DNA of 52,158 nucleotides from Photobacterium indicum (GCF_003026215.1 NZ_PYOC01000020.1:1-52158); one strand, 5' to 3'. Shown: positions 40,969-50,992, numbered from the stretch's first letter. Translations and numbers: made by a program. The notes: generated by a model from the sequence alone, not told the origin.

Positions 40969-42258
40969 TTAAGCAACGATAAAGTCATCTAACAAATTAC
41001 TTTCTTTTTTTTGTAACCGTGACCAATCAGCCAACGGTAATCGAATATCAACCATTAGGCATCCATCAGATTCATACTCTTCACGCAAAATACAGCCAAG
41101 CTGATAAAACTTACTTCGATATCGACCAGCATTCTCAGGCGGTAAACGCAAAGTATGTTTTACCATGGTGCCAGAAAGACGTTCAGTTAACGCTTGGAAC
41201 AATAGGTCTATACCTATACCTTCCATTGCAGATACCCAAACACAACGGGGAAGCCCGTCTTCATCTCTTTCTATGCGAGGTTCAGCACCTTCCAAGCAGT
41301 CAATTTTATTCATGACTATCAAGCGAGGTACATCACCAGCATCGATTTCATCTAGCACTAAATGAACTGCGTCCATGTTTTCACGGAAACGCTCATCACT
41401 GGCATCAACCACATGAAGCAACAACGTCGCTTCTTGGGTTTCTTTCAGTGTTGCTTTAAATGCAGCCACTAAATCGTGGGGTAAGTGACGAATAAATCCT
41501 ACTGTATCAGCCAGAATTGAAGTTCCCACATCAGCTACATCTATTTTACGTAATGTAGGATCCAGTGTTGCAAACAGCTGATCGGCTGCGTACACCCCTG
41601 CATCTGTAATGCGATTAAACAAAGTGGATTTACCAGCATTGGTATAACCAACCAGAGAAATAGTAGGAATTTCAGCACGGTTTCGTGCTCGTCGTCCCTG
41701 CTCTCGCTGTTTTGACACTTTATCTAATCTACGTAAAATTGTCTTAATGCGATCACGCAGTAAGCGGCGATCCGTTTCCAGCTGAGTTTCACCCGGGCCT
41801 CGAAGACCAATACCACCTTTTTGACGCTCAAGGTGGGTCCAGCCTCGAATTAATCGAGTTGAAATATGACGTAACTGAGCAAGTTCCACTTGAAGTTTAC
41901 CTTCGTGGGTACGTGCACGCTGGGCAAAGATATCAAGGATCAAACCTGTTCTATCTATCACCCTACATTGACACAATTGCTCAAGATTACGCTCTTGCGC
42001 TGGAGATAGGGAGTGGTTAAATATGACAATTTCGGCTTCTTCAGCACGAACTGCATCGGCAATTTCTTGCGCTTTACCTTCTCCCACATAGTACTTAGGG
42101 TGGGGAGTTTTTCGGCTACCAGTGACAACACGTAGCGTATTCACTCCCGCAGAGGAGACCAGCATTTCACATTCGCTTAGATCTTCCCATTCCCCGTCTT
42201 GCGTGAAGTTGATATGAACAAGAATCGCCTGTTCACCGGCTTCATAACGGTCAAACAA
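40969..42258 (-). CDS. hflX: Ribosome-associated GTPase HflX
   Basis: A 429-aa GTPase that binds the 50S subunit and splits stalled 70S ribosomes, notably in heat stress. The N-terminal nucleotide-binding-like domain ends in ERQKGGIGLRGPGETQLE; the G domain has GYTNAGKS (204-211), DTVGFI (G3) and NKID (G4). It follows hfq by 29 bp, in the conserved hfq-hflX-hflK-hflC order. Confidence 0.96.
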   Translation of the reverse strand: MFDRYEAGEQAILVHINFTQDGEWEDLSECEMLVSSAGVNTLRVVTGSRKTPHPKYYVGEGKAQEIADAVRAEEAEIVIFNHSLSPAQERNLEQLCQCRVIDRTGLILDIFAQRARTHEGKLQVELAQLRHISTRLIRGWTHLERQKGGIGLRGPGETQLETDRRLLRDRIKTILRRLDKVSKQREQGRRARNRAEIPTISLVGYTNAGKSTLFNRITDAGVYAADQLFATLDPTLRKIDVADVGTSILADTVGFIRHLPHDLVAAFKATLKETQEATLLLHVVDASDERFRENMDAVHLVLDEIDAGDVPRLIVMNKIDCLEGAEPRIERDEDGLPRCVWVSAMEGIGIDLLFQALTERLSGTMVKHTLRLPPENAGRYRSKFYQLGCILREEYESDGCLMVDIRLPLADWSRLQKKESNLLDDFIVA

Positions 42259-42287
42259 GCAATCAACTCCTTACTTTGAATAAAATA

Positions 42288-42545
42288 TTATTCTTCTGTT
42301 TTTTCTGGGGTAGCTGGACGATCGCTCGCATGGTGATGATTCACCGGACGAGCTGGAACAACTGTAGAAATTGCATGCTTATAAACCATCTGGTTAACAG
42401 TGTTTTTAAGCAGGATCACAAACTGATCAAATGATTCAATCTGGCCTTGAAGTTTAATGCCGTTCACCAGGTAAATTGAGACCGGTATTCTTTCACGACG
42501 CAGCGCATTCAAAAACGGGTCTTGTAGAGATTGCCCCTTAGCCAT
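42288..42545 (-). CDS. hfq: RNA chaperone Hfq
   Basis: An 85-aa hexameric Sm-like protein that pairs small RNAs with mRNAs. The Sm1 and Sm2 motifs are intact: Q8, the R16-R17-E-R19 rim patch, F39-D40 and the proximal-face K56-H57 (YKHAIS) all match E. coli numbering. The C-terminal tail is short (about 20 aa), with an HHH run. It lies 95 bp after miaA, where an extra promoter is known in E. coli. Confidence 0.98.
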   Translation of the reverse strand: MAKGQSLQDPFLNALRRERIPVSIYLVNGIKLQGQIESFDQFVILLKNTVNQMVYKHAISTVVPARPVNHHHASDRPATPEKTEE

Positions 42546-42640
42546 TCTTTTTTTCCTTATTTATTTATTTATTTGTAGTTGTAATTAGCAACGAACACAA
42601 ACTAAAAAATACGCAAAACAATTCAGAGTATACACGCGAA

Positions 42641-43576
42641 TCAAACATCACATCTAATTGAGTTTGTGACTGTTTGTAACGCAGCATCCCCATCATTGCT
42701 ATCCAACCACGTCAAATCTTTCCAGCCGCGTAGCCAGGTAATTTGACGCTTCGCCAATTGACGGGTTGCACAGACACCACGGAAGACCGCTTCGTCTAAA
42801 TCACAATTCCCGCCCAAGTAGTCCCACATCTGTCGATAACCAACACAGCGAATTGATGGCAGGTCGGGGTGAAGATCACCTCGCTGATACAAAGCACGTA
42901 CTTCTTCTTCAAAGCCAGCTTCGATCATGTTCTCAAAACGTTGTTCGATCCGTTGATGTAAAACAGCCCTATCCTTGGGTGCTATTGCAAATTGATGAAC
43001 CCGATATGGCAATGGTTCACCTTGAGTTTTCGTCAACTCAGTTAATGTTTTACCTGAGATACGAAAAACTTCTAATGCTCGAGATAAACGTTGTGGATCA
43101 TTAGGATGAATCCTAGCGCCCGAAACTGGGTCAATCCTTACTAATTCCTCGTGCAAAAATTGCCAGCCTTTCTCTTGTGCTTCTCGTTCTATCCCCGCTC
43201 GAACATCTGGGTCCGAAGCTGGTAAAGGTGACAATCCTTCAAGTAAAGCCTTGTAGTACAACATAGTACCACCGACCAACAAGGGTATACGCCCTTCTGC
43301 AACTATATCAGCCATTTCTTTAAGTGCATCAGTACGGAAGTCTCCAGCAGAATAACTTTGCGCTGGATCACGAATATCGATCAAACGATGCGGTGCTAAC
43401 GTAAGTTCTCGCTCATCCGGCTTTGCTGTTCCGATATCCATTCCCTTATAAATAAGGGCGGAGTCGACACTAATCAACTCTACAGGCAATTGTTCTCGCA
43501 AACGAATCGCAAGATCCGTTTTACCTGATGCTGTTGGACCCATAAGAAAAATAGCTTGGGGTAATGGCTTACTCAT
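42641..43576 (-). CDS. miaA: tRNA dimethylallyltransferase MiaA
   Basis: Adds a dimethylallyl group to A37 of tRNAs reading UNN codons, the first step to ms2i6A. The 311-aa protein has the P-loop GPTASGKT (13-20), SVDSALIYKGMDIGTAKP, VGGTMLYYKALLEGLSPLP and the C-terminal RQLAKRQITWLRG. Its start overlaps the mutL stop by 8 bp. Confidence 0.97.
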   Translation of the reverse strand: MSKPLPQAIFLMGPTASGKTDLAIRLREQLPVELISVDSALIYKGMDIGTAKPDERELTLAPHRLIDIRDPAQSYSAGDFRTDALKEMADIVAEGRIPLLVGGTMLYYKALLEGLSPLPASDPDVRAGIEREAQEKGWQFLHEELVRIDPVSGARIHPNDPQRLSRALEVFRISGKTLTELTKTQGEPLPYRVHQFAIAPKDRAVLHQRIEQRFENMIEAGFEEEVRALYQRGDLHPDLPSIRCVGYRQMWDYLGGNCDLDEAVFRGVCATRQLAKRQITWLRGWKDLTWLDSNDGDAALQTVTNSIRCDV

Positions 43577-45722
43577 ATAAAAAGGCTTCTATTGCTGTAC
43601 TAACATCTACAGGACGAAGTAAATATTGATTATGTTGTTCAATATCACTTCCCCATAGTTGTTCTAATTCGGTCACTAATTGGATCGCCTGAGACAAACT
43701 AAACGTATCAACGGGCATCACACACTGTGTTGCTAACCAATCCCATAATTTATCCCAGCCCTGTGCGTCAGGATCTTCTGCGATAGATAACAAGTAGGTT
43801 AACAAATTTGGGATAAGCTGTTGTAAGTTTTGCTGCCTTAAAGGCAAACAAACCGACAAAATAATTAATCCAGACTTACCTTTCGCTTTTAAATTGATAC
43901 CTAACTGTTTTAAAAGCAGTGCATGTTGCTCTGCACATGCTATCAAATCTGACTCAACGGGCACTGAATGTGGGATCAATAACGGCTGAGGTTTCAATCC
44001 TTCCGTTGCTGCTAAGCGTAACTGGCCTTTATGATGCAAGCGTTGAGCATGATCGAGTGACAGTACATGAATACCATCATGCCGACTAACCAATAAATAA
44101 CGCTCCGCCACAATACTCAGAGCTTTGCCTAACCCGACCCCAACTTGTGTATCAACCACATTTTGTCGAGTTACAGCAGTGGAACGGCTCTCACCAGTTA
44201 ACGTTGTACTCGCTTTTGCTGGCGCACCTACCGATGAAGCGTGTGAAGGTATTGATGGTGGTGTTTGAATTAGTCGTTGATAAGCCGCTACTTCCTGCTT
44301 TGAAGGCGCGCTTTCTGGTTGATATCCAGCATTATTACGTCGTTGAGCTGTATCATAACTCGATTGCGAACTTCGCCCTGATCCGCTATTTCCATTACTC
44401 TGTGGTGAAAGGCTATCGATAGCACGCTTACCATTTGTATAATCTGAACGCTCTACTGCACGATCATTGCGTTCTCGCTTATCATTTAGTTCTTGGTGTT
44501 GTGTGTTCGATGCTGACTCACTCGCCACAGAAGAAGACAACCATTCTTCAGGCTGCGCTTTATTCGGGTAGTTTGGGCTGTCTGCAATTGCCTGTAATGC
44601 GGGCGCGGCTTCTGCTATTTGGTGAGAGTGAGCACTCTCTACCGATTCAGAGGCAGTATCAGCATAAGGTGTCGCTATTGCACTTGCACGCTGTGGCGCA
44701 TGATAACTCTGTTGGTCATCCATCGCCCCTTGCTGAAGAGCACTTTGAATTCCCTGATAAATAAAATCATGCACTAACCGAGCTTGGTGAAAACGCACCT
44801 CATGCTTAGCTGGATGTACATTCACATCCACCTGATGAGGGTCAACTTCAATAAAGAGCACATATGCTGAGTATTGATCGGAGGCTAAGTTGGCCTCGTA
44901 GGCTTGACGAATAGCATGATTGATCAGCTTATCTTTCATCATGCGACCATTCACATAACAGTACTGAACATCATTTTGTGACCGTGACCCTTGCGGCGTG
45001 CAAATCCAGCCTGATAGTTTTAAATCACCATGCTCAAGCTCCACTGCTAATGCATGTTGCAAAAAGCTTTGACCACATGCCGATACTAAACGACGCTCTT
45101 TTTGAATTTGTGTTTGGGAAGTGCGATATTGACGAATGGTCTTGCCGTTATGACGCAAGGTAATCGACACATCGAAGCGACTAAGCGCTATGCGCTTTAG
45201 CAGTTCATCAATGTGATTAAATTCTGTTTTTTCAGTTCGTAAAAATTTACGACGAGCAGGAGTATTGAAAAAGAGGTCAAGTACTTCAATTGTGGTGCCA
45301 ATTGGGTGTGCTGCTGGTTTTAACTGCACATCCATATCTCGCCCTTCAGCATAGGCAGACCAAGCTTCTTCTTGAGTTGCAGTGCGTGAAGTGAGGGTTA
45401 AACGCGAGACAGAACTAATACTGGCCAATGCTTCACCACGAAAACCGAGGCTAACAATGGCTTCTAAATCATCTAATGAAGATATTTTAGAGGTTGCATG
45501 GCGACTAAGTGCCAGCCCGAGTTCATCCTTCGCAATACCTTTACCGTTATCGCGAATACGGATCATGCGGCTACCACCTTTATCGATATCAATATCAATA
45601 CGAGTGGCACCGGCATCCAGACTGTTTTCAACCAGCTCTTTAACCACAGAGGCTGGTCGTTCTACGACTTCACCTGCTGCAATCTGGTTTGCCAGCCGAG
45701 CAGGTAAAATTTGAATCGGCAT
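43569..45722 (-). CDS. mutL: DNA mismatch repair protein MutL
   Basis: The ATP-dependent coordinator linking MutS to MutH and UvrD. The 717-aa protein has the GHKL ATPase motifs ELVENSLDAG, DNGKGI, RHATSKI and GFRGEAL in its N-terminal 330 residues. A long Ser/Gln/Asn-rich linker (about 335-520) follows, then the dimerisation domain. The DQHAxxExxxxE metal-binding endonuclease motif is absent, as expected for a methyl-directed (MutH-type) system. It is longer than E. coli MutL (615 aa) because of the linker. It starts 2 bp after amiB. Confidence 0.97.
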   Translation of the reverse strand: MPIQILPARLANQIAAGEVVERPASVVKELVENSLDAGATRIDIDIDKGGSRMIRIRDNGKGIAKDELGLALSRHATSKISSLDDLEAIVSLGFRGEALASISSVSRLTLTSRTATQEEAWSAYAEGRDMDVQLKPAAHPIGTTIEVLDLFFNTPARRKFLRTEKTEFNHIDELLKRIALSRFDVSITLRHNGKTIRQYRTSQTQIQKERRLVSACGQSFLQHALAVELEHGDLKLSGWICTPQGSRSQNDVQYCYVNGRMMKDKLINHAIRQAYEANLASDQYSAYVLFIEVDPHQVDVNVHPAKHEVRFHQARLVHDFIYQGIQSALQQGAMDDQQSYHAPQRASAIATPYADTASESVESAHSHQIAEAAPALQAIADSPNYPNKAQPEEWLSSSVASESASNTQHQELNDKRERNDRAVERSDYTNGKRAIDSLSPQSNGNSGSGRSSQSSYDTAQRRNNAGYQPESAPSKQEVAAYQRLIQTPPSIPSHASSVGAPAKASTTLTGESRSTAVTRQNVVDTQVGVGLGKALSIVAERYLLVSRHDGIHVLSLDHAQRLHHKGQLRLAATEGLKPQPLLIPHSVPVESDLIACAEQHALLLKQLGINLKAKGKSGLIILSVCLPLRQQNLQQLIPNLLTYLLSIAEDPDAQGWDKLWDWLATQCVMPVDTFSLSQAIQLVTELEQLWGSDIEQHNQYLLRPVDVSTAIEAFLYE

Positions 45723-45724
45723 AA

Positions 45725-47455
45725 TTAACTTCTTGGTATAATTAACGTCTGACCAACTGCTAGTTTATCAGACTTTAGCTTATTAGCATTACGTATGCTA
45801 GCTACCGAGACCCCATAACTGGTTGCAATTTTACCCAGAAATTCACCACGCTTAACTTTATGGCTAATCGACTTAGGCGCATCCACTTCCACTTTTAACT
45901 TCTGTCCGACCATAACATTGTCAGACTTTAGGTTATTAAGCTGACGAATACTGTTCATTGTAACGCTGTATTTACTGGCGATTTTACCCAGGTAGTCACC
46001 ACGCTGTACCTTATGTATCACCACTTTCTTAACCGTTTTTGACGAAGAAGACACTGATATAGAAGATGTTCTCACCGTATTCGATGCCGAAGAACCAGGA
46101 ATGATGAGAACCTGCCCAATATGCAAATTATTCGACTTCAAGTTATTCACGGACTTGATCGACGATATCGACACCCCATAACGCTTAGCTATCACACTCA
46201 ATGACTGCCCTGATGTTACTTTATGCTTCGCACCACCTTTGCGAGAAGCAAATAACGTCCCTTCCGGAGGGTTGGTTTCAAAATACGCCAAGATACCTTT
46301 ATAAATAGCATTGGCTAACTTATTTTGGTGCGATGACGAATTTAATAAACGTTCTTCGGTTGGGTTAGTTATAAACCCAGTTTCAACCAACAACGATGGA
46401 ATATCTGGCGACTTCAGTACCGCTAAACTTGCGTGTTCTGGTTTGCTTTTATGCAAACGCGTCACTTTACTGATTTCCTTTAATACATTGGTAGCAACTT
46501 CGTAGCCTTCTTTGGTCGAATTGCCGAACTGCAAATCAAGTACCGCCATGCTGAGGTACTGATCATCATTATCACCAGACAGTACATCACCACCACCCAG
46601 CAATTCAGACTGCTTCTCTTGCTGCTCTAGCCAGCGACCTATTTCGCTATTTGCACGTCGAGTGTTTAGCACCCAAACCGATGCCCCGCGAGGCTGGGGT
46701 TTAGTAAAACCATCAGCATGTATTGAAACTAATAAATGTGATTTATTTTTGCGGGCAATTTCAGAGCGCTTATTCAAATTCACAAAATAATCGCTGCGAC
46801 GCGTCATTACGGCTTTCATACCTGGTGTCGCATTAATTTTAGCCGCCACTTTTTTAGAAACAGCTAATGTTACATTCTTTTCGTATTTTCTTGTCGGCCC
46901 AATCGAACCTGGGTCTTCACCACCATGCCCGGGGTCAATCGCGATAATAATATCATCACGCCCTGATGGTAGCTGTGCTTGTTGGTTAGTGGTTACTTTG
47001 CCTGAGGGTCTTTTTTTCTGGACTACAGGGGCTATCTTGCCATGTGGTAAATCTAGCACTAAGCGATAACCATAATGACCATCTGGCGTCGGCGCTAATG
47101 TAAATAGCTTGGGAGTCATACCCGTTTTCGTTTCAAAAACAAGGCGAAAAGATCCCTTATCAGGTGCACTGCTGCTACGAATTTTCGTCAATACAGCACT
47201 ATCACTAACAATAACAGGTAGTTTAGTTTTTAATGATGTTGCTTTTAAATCAACCACTAAACGGTTAGGTTTAGTCAGCGTAAAATAGGAATATGTCGCC
47301 TCACTTTTCATATCAAGCACAACACGTGTTTCATCTGGCGCTGGCCAAACTCGAACACCTTTCAATTCATTAGCTGCAACGATGGAGCTAAATAGCCCCA
47401 CCATGCCTAATACCCAAATCGTTATACAGGTACGAACAGACATCCTTATCAACAC
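45725..47455 (-). CDS. amiB: N-acetylmuramoyl-L-alanine amidase AmiB with three LysM domains
   Basis: A periplasmic zinc amidase that splits septal peptidoglycan during daughter-cell separation, normally activated by EnvC. The 576-aa protein has a signal peptide (about 1-28), an AMIN domain (about 29-140), an Amidase_3 domain (DPGHGGEDPG at 174-183, VSIHADGF at 243-250, VETGF at 357-361) and three LysM repeats near 411-453, 481-522 and 532-574. The frame's first codon is GTG at 47455, overlapping tsaE by 7 bp; a TTG at 47452 or the ATG at 47440 are alternatives, and the GGAG placement does not decide cleanly. Confidence 0.94.
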   Translation of the reverse strand: MLIRMSVRTCITIWVLGMVGLFSSIVAANELKGVRVWPAPDETRVVLDMKSEATYSYFTLTKPNRLVVDLKATSLKTKLPVIVSDSAVLTKIRSSSAPDKGSFRLVFETKTGMTPKLFTLAPTPDGHYGYRLVLDLPHGKIAPVVQKKRPSGKVTTNQQAQLPSGRDDIIIAIDPGHGGEDPGSIGPTRKYEKNVTLAVSKKVAAKINATPGMKAVMTRRSDYFVNLNKRSEIARKNKSHLLVSIHADGFTKPQPRGASVWVLNTRRANSEIGRWLEQQEKQSELLGGGDVLSGDNDDQYLSMAVLDLQFGNSTKEGYEVATNVLKEISKVTRLHKSKPEHASLAVLKSPDIPSLLVETGFITNPTEERLLNSSSHQNKLANAIYKGILAYFETNPPEGTLFASRKGGAKHKVTSGQSLSVIAKRYGVSISSIKSVNNLKSNNLHIGQVLIIPGSSASNTVRTSSISVSSSSKTVKKVVIHKVQRGDYLGKIASKYSVTMNSIRQLNNLKSDNVMVGQKLKVEVDAPKSISHKVKRGEFLGKIATSYGVSVASIRNANKLKSDKLAVGQTLIIPRS

Positions 47456-47913
47456 ATCTCCAAACGCTTAATCAACATGCAGCCATACTCATTATTGGCT
47501 GTAATCGTTACTTGTCGCTGTTCACCTTGATAACGTAATTCCAAGTCGATATCAGGCTCCGGTAACAAGCCCTGCCCTTTTTCAGGCCATTCCACTAAAC
47601 AAATGGCGTCATTTGTAAAGTAATCACGGATCCCCATAAACTCTAATTCTTCAGGATCAGCAAGACGATATAAATCGAAATGATACACTTGCCAAGGTGG
47701 TAACTCGTACGGTTCAACCAAGGTATAAGTCGGGCTTTTAACATTCCCCTTATGTCCTAAAGCACGAATAAAACCACGGCTAAACGTTGTTTTACCTGCG
47801 CCAAGATCACCATGAAGATAAATCGTTGTCTGGCGTTCACATGCCTTAGCAAGGCTAAGGCCTAAATCTACTGTTGCCTGCTCATCAGCAAGAAAGGTTT
47901 CAAATTTTTGCAT
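47449..47913 (-). CDS. tsaE: tRNA threonylcarbamoyladenosine biosynthesis ATPase TsaE
   Basis: A 154-aa P-loop ATPase that supports the TsaBDE complex in making t6A37 of ANN-decoding tRNAs. The Walker A is GDLGAGKT (35-42), followed by FSRGFIRALGH, SPTYTLVEPY and HFDLYRL. It overlaps amiB by 7 bp and follows nnr by 8 bp, the conserved nnr-tsaE-amiB order. Confidence 0.96.
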   Translation of the reverse strand: MQKFETFLADEQATVDLGLSLAKACERQTTIYLHGDLGAGKTTFSRGFIRALGHKGNVKSPTYTLVEPYELPPWQVYHFDLYRLADPEELEFMGIRDYFTNDAICLVEWPEKGQGLLPEPDIDLELRYQGEQRQVTITANNEYGCMLIKRLEMC

Positions 47914-47921
47914 TATTATCT

Positions 47922-49412
47922 TTATCTTGGGTTTATTAATTGTCGAATATACGGAAATAGATCACTTGCCAGCATACCACGCTCTCCCTTCTGAGCGCAT
48001 AAATCAGCCGATTTACTGTGGACCCATACGCCTACACAGGCAGCATCCGCTAAGGATAATCCCTGCCCTAATAACGCGCCAATAATACCTGATAGTACAT
48101 CGCCCATGCCACCAGTAGCCATTCCTGGATTACCAGCAGTACAAACCCAAAGTTGCTGTCCATCAAAAATAAGGGTTCCCGCACCTTTTAATACCGCCAC
48201 ACCACCGTACTTTTGTTGCAACTTTCGCACAGCAGCAAAACGGTCACGTTCAATCTCGTTAATAGCCATATTTAATAAACGTGCAGCTTCGCCTGGGTGA
48301 GGCGTTATTATACGATTCTTTTTATAGTCTGGTGATTGTGCTAATAAGTTCAATCCATCAGCATCAAATACCGTCTTTTTTTCTGTTGATCGTACAATAT
48401 TGAATAAAGCTTTACTCCAATTACTCGTTCCTAGCCCTGGTCCCAATACGACAACATCAGCCCATTCGACTCTTGAAATACTCTTATGGGCTTTGTCAGA
48501 CCAACCTTGTACCATTATTTCAGGTCTTGCGGTTACGATTGACAAAATATTGTCAGGTTGTGTGATAACCGCCGACAGTCCAGCCCCTGTTCTTGCACAT
48601 GCCTCTGCTGCTAACCGAATCGCTCCCGCCATGCCAAGATCTCCACCGACACACAATACACGACCATAAGACCCTTTATGCGCTGAACGATGACGTACAG
48701 GTAAACACTGCTTAACATAGTTGTGTTCTACACGAAATACGGTTGGTTTTACAACGGTTGAAAAAGTACTCTCTACTTCAAGATCGGCATACAATAACTC
48801 ACCACAGTGATGGCCAGCTTGACCAGTACACAACCCTTGCTTTATACCAATAAAAGTCACGGTTAACGTCGCATTAATCGCAATGCCAAGCATCGCACCA
48901 GTATCAGCGCAGAGCCCTGAAGGAACATCAACGGCAATAATTGGTTTACTGGCTTGATTCATCATAGAGATATAACGAGCGATATTCGTTCGTACCGCTC
49001 CGCTTAGCCCTGTACCTAATAAAGCATCAATAATGATATCAGTTGAAGTAAATGAGGCGGTATCAGAAAGCGCCTCAACTTTACCGCCAGCAGCTAACCA
49101 CGCATTTCGCGCTCTAGCGGCATCCCCCGTCAGTGCTTTGGCTACATCAAGTTGCAACAGTTGAACATCTAAGCCAGCTTGCAATGCTAAGCGGGCAACA
49201 ATATAACCATCACCACCATTGTTTCCGCCTCCGCAACAAACCGTTATCGAACGCGCGGCTGGAAAACATTTCTTTAAGGTAATGAACACCGCCTGACCTG
49301 CACGTTCCATAAGCTCGTACATATCAATATGTAATATTTTTGCCACGGCTTTTTCACCGTGACGAACTTGTTCCGCTCGGTATAGTTTTGTCGGTAACTG
49401 CGCAATCATCAT
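47922..49412 (-). CDS. nnr: Bifunctional NAD(P)H-hydrate repair enzyme Nnr
   Basis: Repairs damaged NAD(P)HX. The N-terminal YjeF_N domain (about 1-215, CGGGNNGGDGY at 60-70) is the epimerase. The C-terminal ribokinase-like domain (about 225-496, GPGLGTSNW, TPHPGEAARLL, NPGMATGGMGDVLSG) is the ADP-dependent dehydratase. At 496 aa both are complete. It is divergent from queG across a 446-bp spacer that holds a MITE-like element, and is the first gene of the tsaE-amiB-mutL series. Confidence 0.96.
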   Translation of the reverse strand: MMIAQLPTKLYRAEQVRHGEKAVAKILHIDMYELMERAGQAVFITLKKCFPAARSITVCCGGGNNGGDGYIVARLALQAGLDVQLLQLDVAKALTGDAARARNAWLAAGGKVEALSDTASFTSTDIIIDALLGTGLSGAVRTNIARYISMMNQASKPIIAVDVPSGLCADTGAMLGIAINATLTVTFIGIKQGLCTGQAGHHCGELLYADLEVESTFSTVVKPTVFRVEHNYVKQCLPVRHRSAHKGSYGRVLCVGGDLGMAGAIRLAAEACARTGAGLSAVITQPDNILSIVTARPEIMVQGWSDKAHKSISRVEWADVVVLGPGLGTSNWSKALFNIVRSTEKKTVFDADGLNLLAQSPDYKKNRIITPHPGEAARLLNMAINEIERDRFAAVRKLQQKYGGVAVLKGAGTLIFDGQQLWVCTAGNPGMATGGMGDVLSGIIGALLGQGLSLADAACVGVWVHSKSADLCAQKGERGMLASDLFPYIRQLINPR

Positions 49413-49594
49413 TACCTGCCTTCTAATTTATCGCAAAGTATATAAATGCTCACCATTACGATGGCACATATTAATTGAATAAAAACGCACTCAAACCACA
49501 AAGGCTTTCAAGTTAATAAGTAAGTATAAAAAAAACTCAGCATTACACGAGAAAAACAGTCAAAACCTTGAATATATGCCACATCAATTGAAGA

Positions 49595-49771
49595 ATACCA
49601 ATTCCATTAATTATTTGACCATCCAGTCGTGTTCCCTTTGGGCGAGTTTAAAATACTTTTATACTACGTTAATAAATTTCAATTTAGAGCCACTAGATTT
49701 TCAATTTATCTCCTTGTCTAAAAGCATTTTAACTCTCACTGAATTAATCAGATAATTAGTGGATTTGGTAT
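49595..49771. mobile_element. MITE-like element with 24-bp terminal inverted repeats
   Basis: The left end (49595-49618) begins ATACCAATTCC and continues ATTAATTATTTGA. The reverse complement of the right end (49748-49771) begins ATACCAAATCC and continues ACTAATTATCTGA. Over 24 positions 21 agree. The 177-bp body is AT-rich and has no coding capacity. No clear target-site duplication is seen. The structure is that of a non-autonomous miniature inverted-repeat element, or an intergenic repeat of this lineage. Confidence 0.55.
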
Positions 49772-49858
49772 AACTATTTCTTCAGTTCTAGCCCTTTTGG
49801 TTTTAATCTTATGTGGTACACTTCGCACCCCATAATTTACGGCTATTCTCTAACTATC

Positions 49859-50992
49859 ATGAGCATCGATTACACCGCACTCACCCAGCAAATAAAGCTA
49901 TGGGGAAAAGAGCTAGGATTCCAAGACGTCGGGATCTGCGATGTGGATCTGCAAAAACATGAAGCCCAGTTACAACGCTGGTTAGATGCAGGATACCATG
50001 GAGAAATGGATTGGATGGCACGCCACGGAATGATGCGTGCTCGCCCAGCTGAATTGCTGCCGAATACCGTTCGCGTGATCAGTGTAAGAATGAATTACCT
50101 GCCTCCAGAGGCTGGATTTGCTCAAACACTCAAGCAACCGCTAAAAGCTTACATTAGCCGTTACTCTCTAGGGCGCGATTACCATAAACTCATCCGTAAT
50201 CGCCTTAAACAACTTGGTCAACGAATTGAAAAAGAAGTTGGTCAATTTGGTTACCGCCCGTTTGTTGACTCAGCGCCAATTCTTGAACGACCATTAGCTG
50301 AAAAAGCAGGACTAGGCTGGACGGGGAAGCATTCATTGATTCTAAATAGTGATAGTGGCTCTTGGTTCTTTCTTGGCGAGTTGCTAATTGATCTACCACT
50401 TCCAGTTGATACACCTCAAGAGAATCAATGTGGAAAATGTGTTGCCTGTATAACAAGCTGCCCAACTGGCGCCATTGTTGAAGAAGGCATTGTTGATGCA
50501 CGACGCTGTATTTCTTATTTAACGATTGAATTTGACGGTGTAATACCAGAGGAATTAAGAGAGAAAATAGGAAACCGTATATACGGTTGTGATGATTGTC
50601 AGTTAGTTTGCCCATTTAGCCGCAACGGTGAAATCACGCAAGAAACGGATTATCACTGTCGAGACAACTTGTATCAGCAAGACTTAACAACGTTATTTTT
50701 ATGGGATGAAGCGACATTCCTAAAGAATACTGAAGGCTCTGCTATTCGCCGTATTGGCCATATCCAATGGCTACGAAACATCGCGATAGCAATGGGTAAC
50801 GCACCTTATAACGTAGACATTCTTGAAGTATTAAACAGTCGATTAGCCCTCAATGAGATACTCGATATACATATTCAGTGGGCAATCAAAAAGCAACACA
50901 ACAAATACGCCAAGAATGCGATTGATGTACTACCATCAAACACGAAAAGATTAGTTCGCATTGTCGAGAAAGGTCTTCCACGAGACGCTTAA
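49859..50992 (+). CDS. queG: Epoxyqueuosine reductase QueG
   Basis: Reduces epoxyqueuosine to queuosine in tRNA, the last step of the pathway, using cobalamin and two [4Fe-4S] clusters. The 377-aa protein has the ferredoxin-type CGKCVACITSCPTGAI and CDDCQLVCPF cysteine motifs, an RMNYLP segment and RPFVDSAPILERPLAEKAGLGW (active-site Asp in VDSAP). It ends RLVRIVEKGLPRDA as in E. coli. The frame opens at 49811, but the ATG at 49859 (MSIDYTALTQQIK) matches the family start. Divergent from nnr. Confidence 0.95.
   Translation: MSIDYTALTQQIKLWGKELGFQDVGICDVDLQKHEAQLQRWLDAGYHGEMDWMARHGMMRARPAELLPNTVRVISVRMNYLPPEAGFAQTLKQPLKAYISRYSLGRDYHKLIRNRLKQLGQRIEKEVGQFGYRPFVDSAPILERPLAEKAGLGWTGKHSLILNSDSGSWFFLGELLIDLPLPVDTPQENQCGKCVACITSCPTGAIVEEGIVDARRCISYLTIEFDGVIPEELREKIGNRIYGCDDCQLVCPFSRNGEITQETDYHCRDNLYQQDLTTLFLWDEATFLKNTEGSAIRRIGHIQWLRNIAIAMGNAPYNVDILEVLNSRLALNEILDIHIQWAIKKQHNKYAKNAIDVLPSNTKRLVRIVEKGLPRDA

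Noticed and set aside
50205..50615. 136-codon minus-strand frame opposite queG
   Set aside because: Low-complexity Gln/Leu shadow of the queG coding strand.
49859..50992. CRISPR, prophage or defence genes anywhere in the window
   Set aside because: No regularly spaced repeats, integrase, transposase or known defence domains were seen on either strand; the gene content is core genome.
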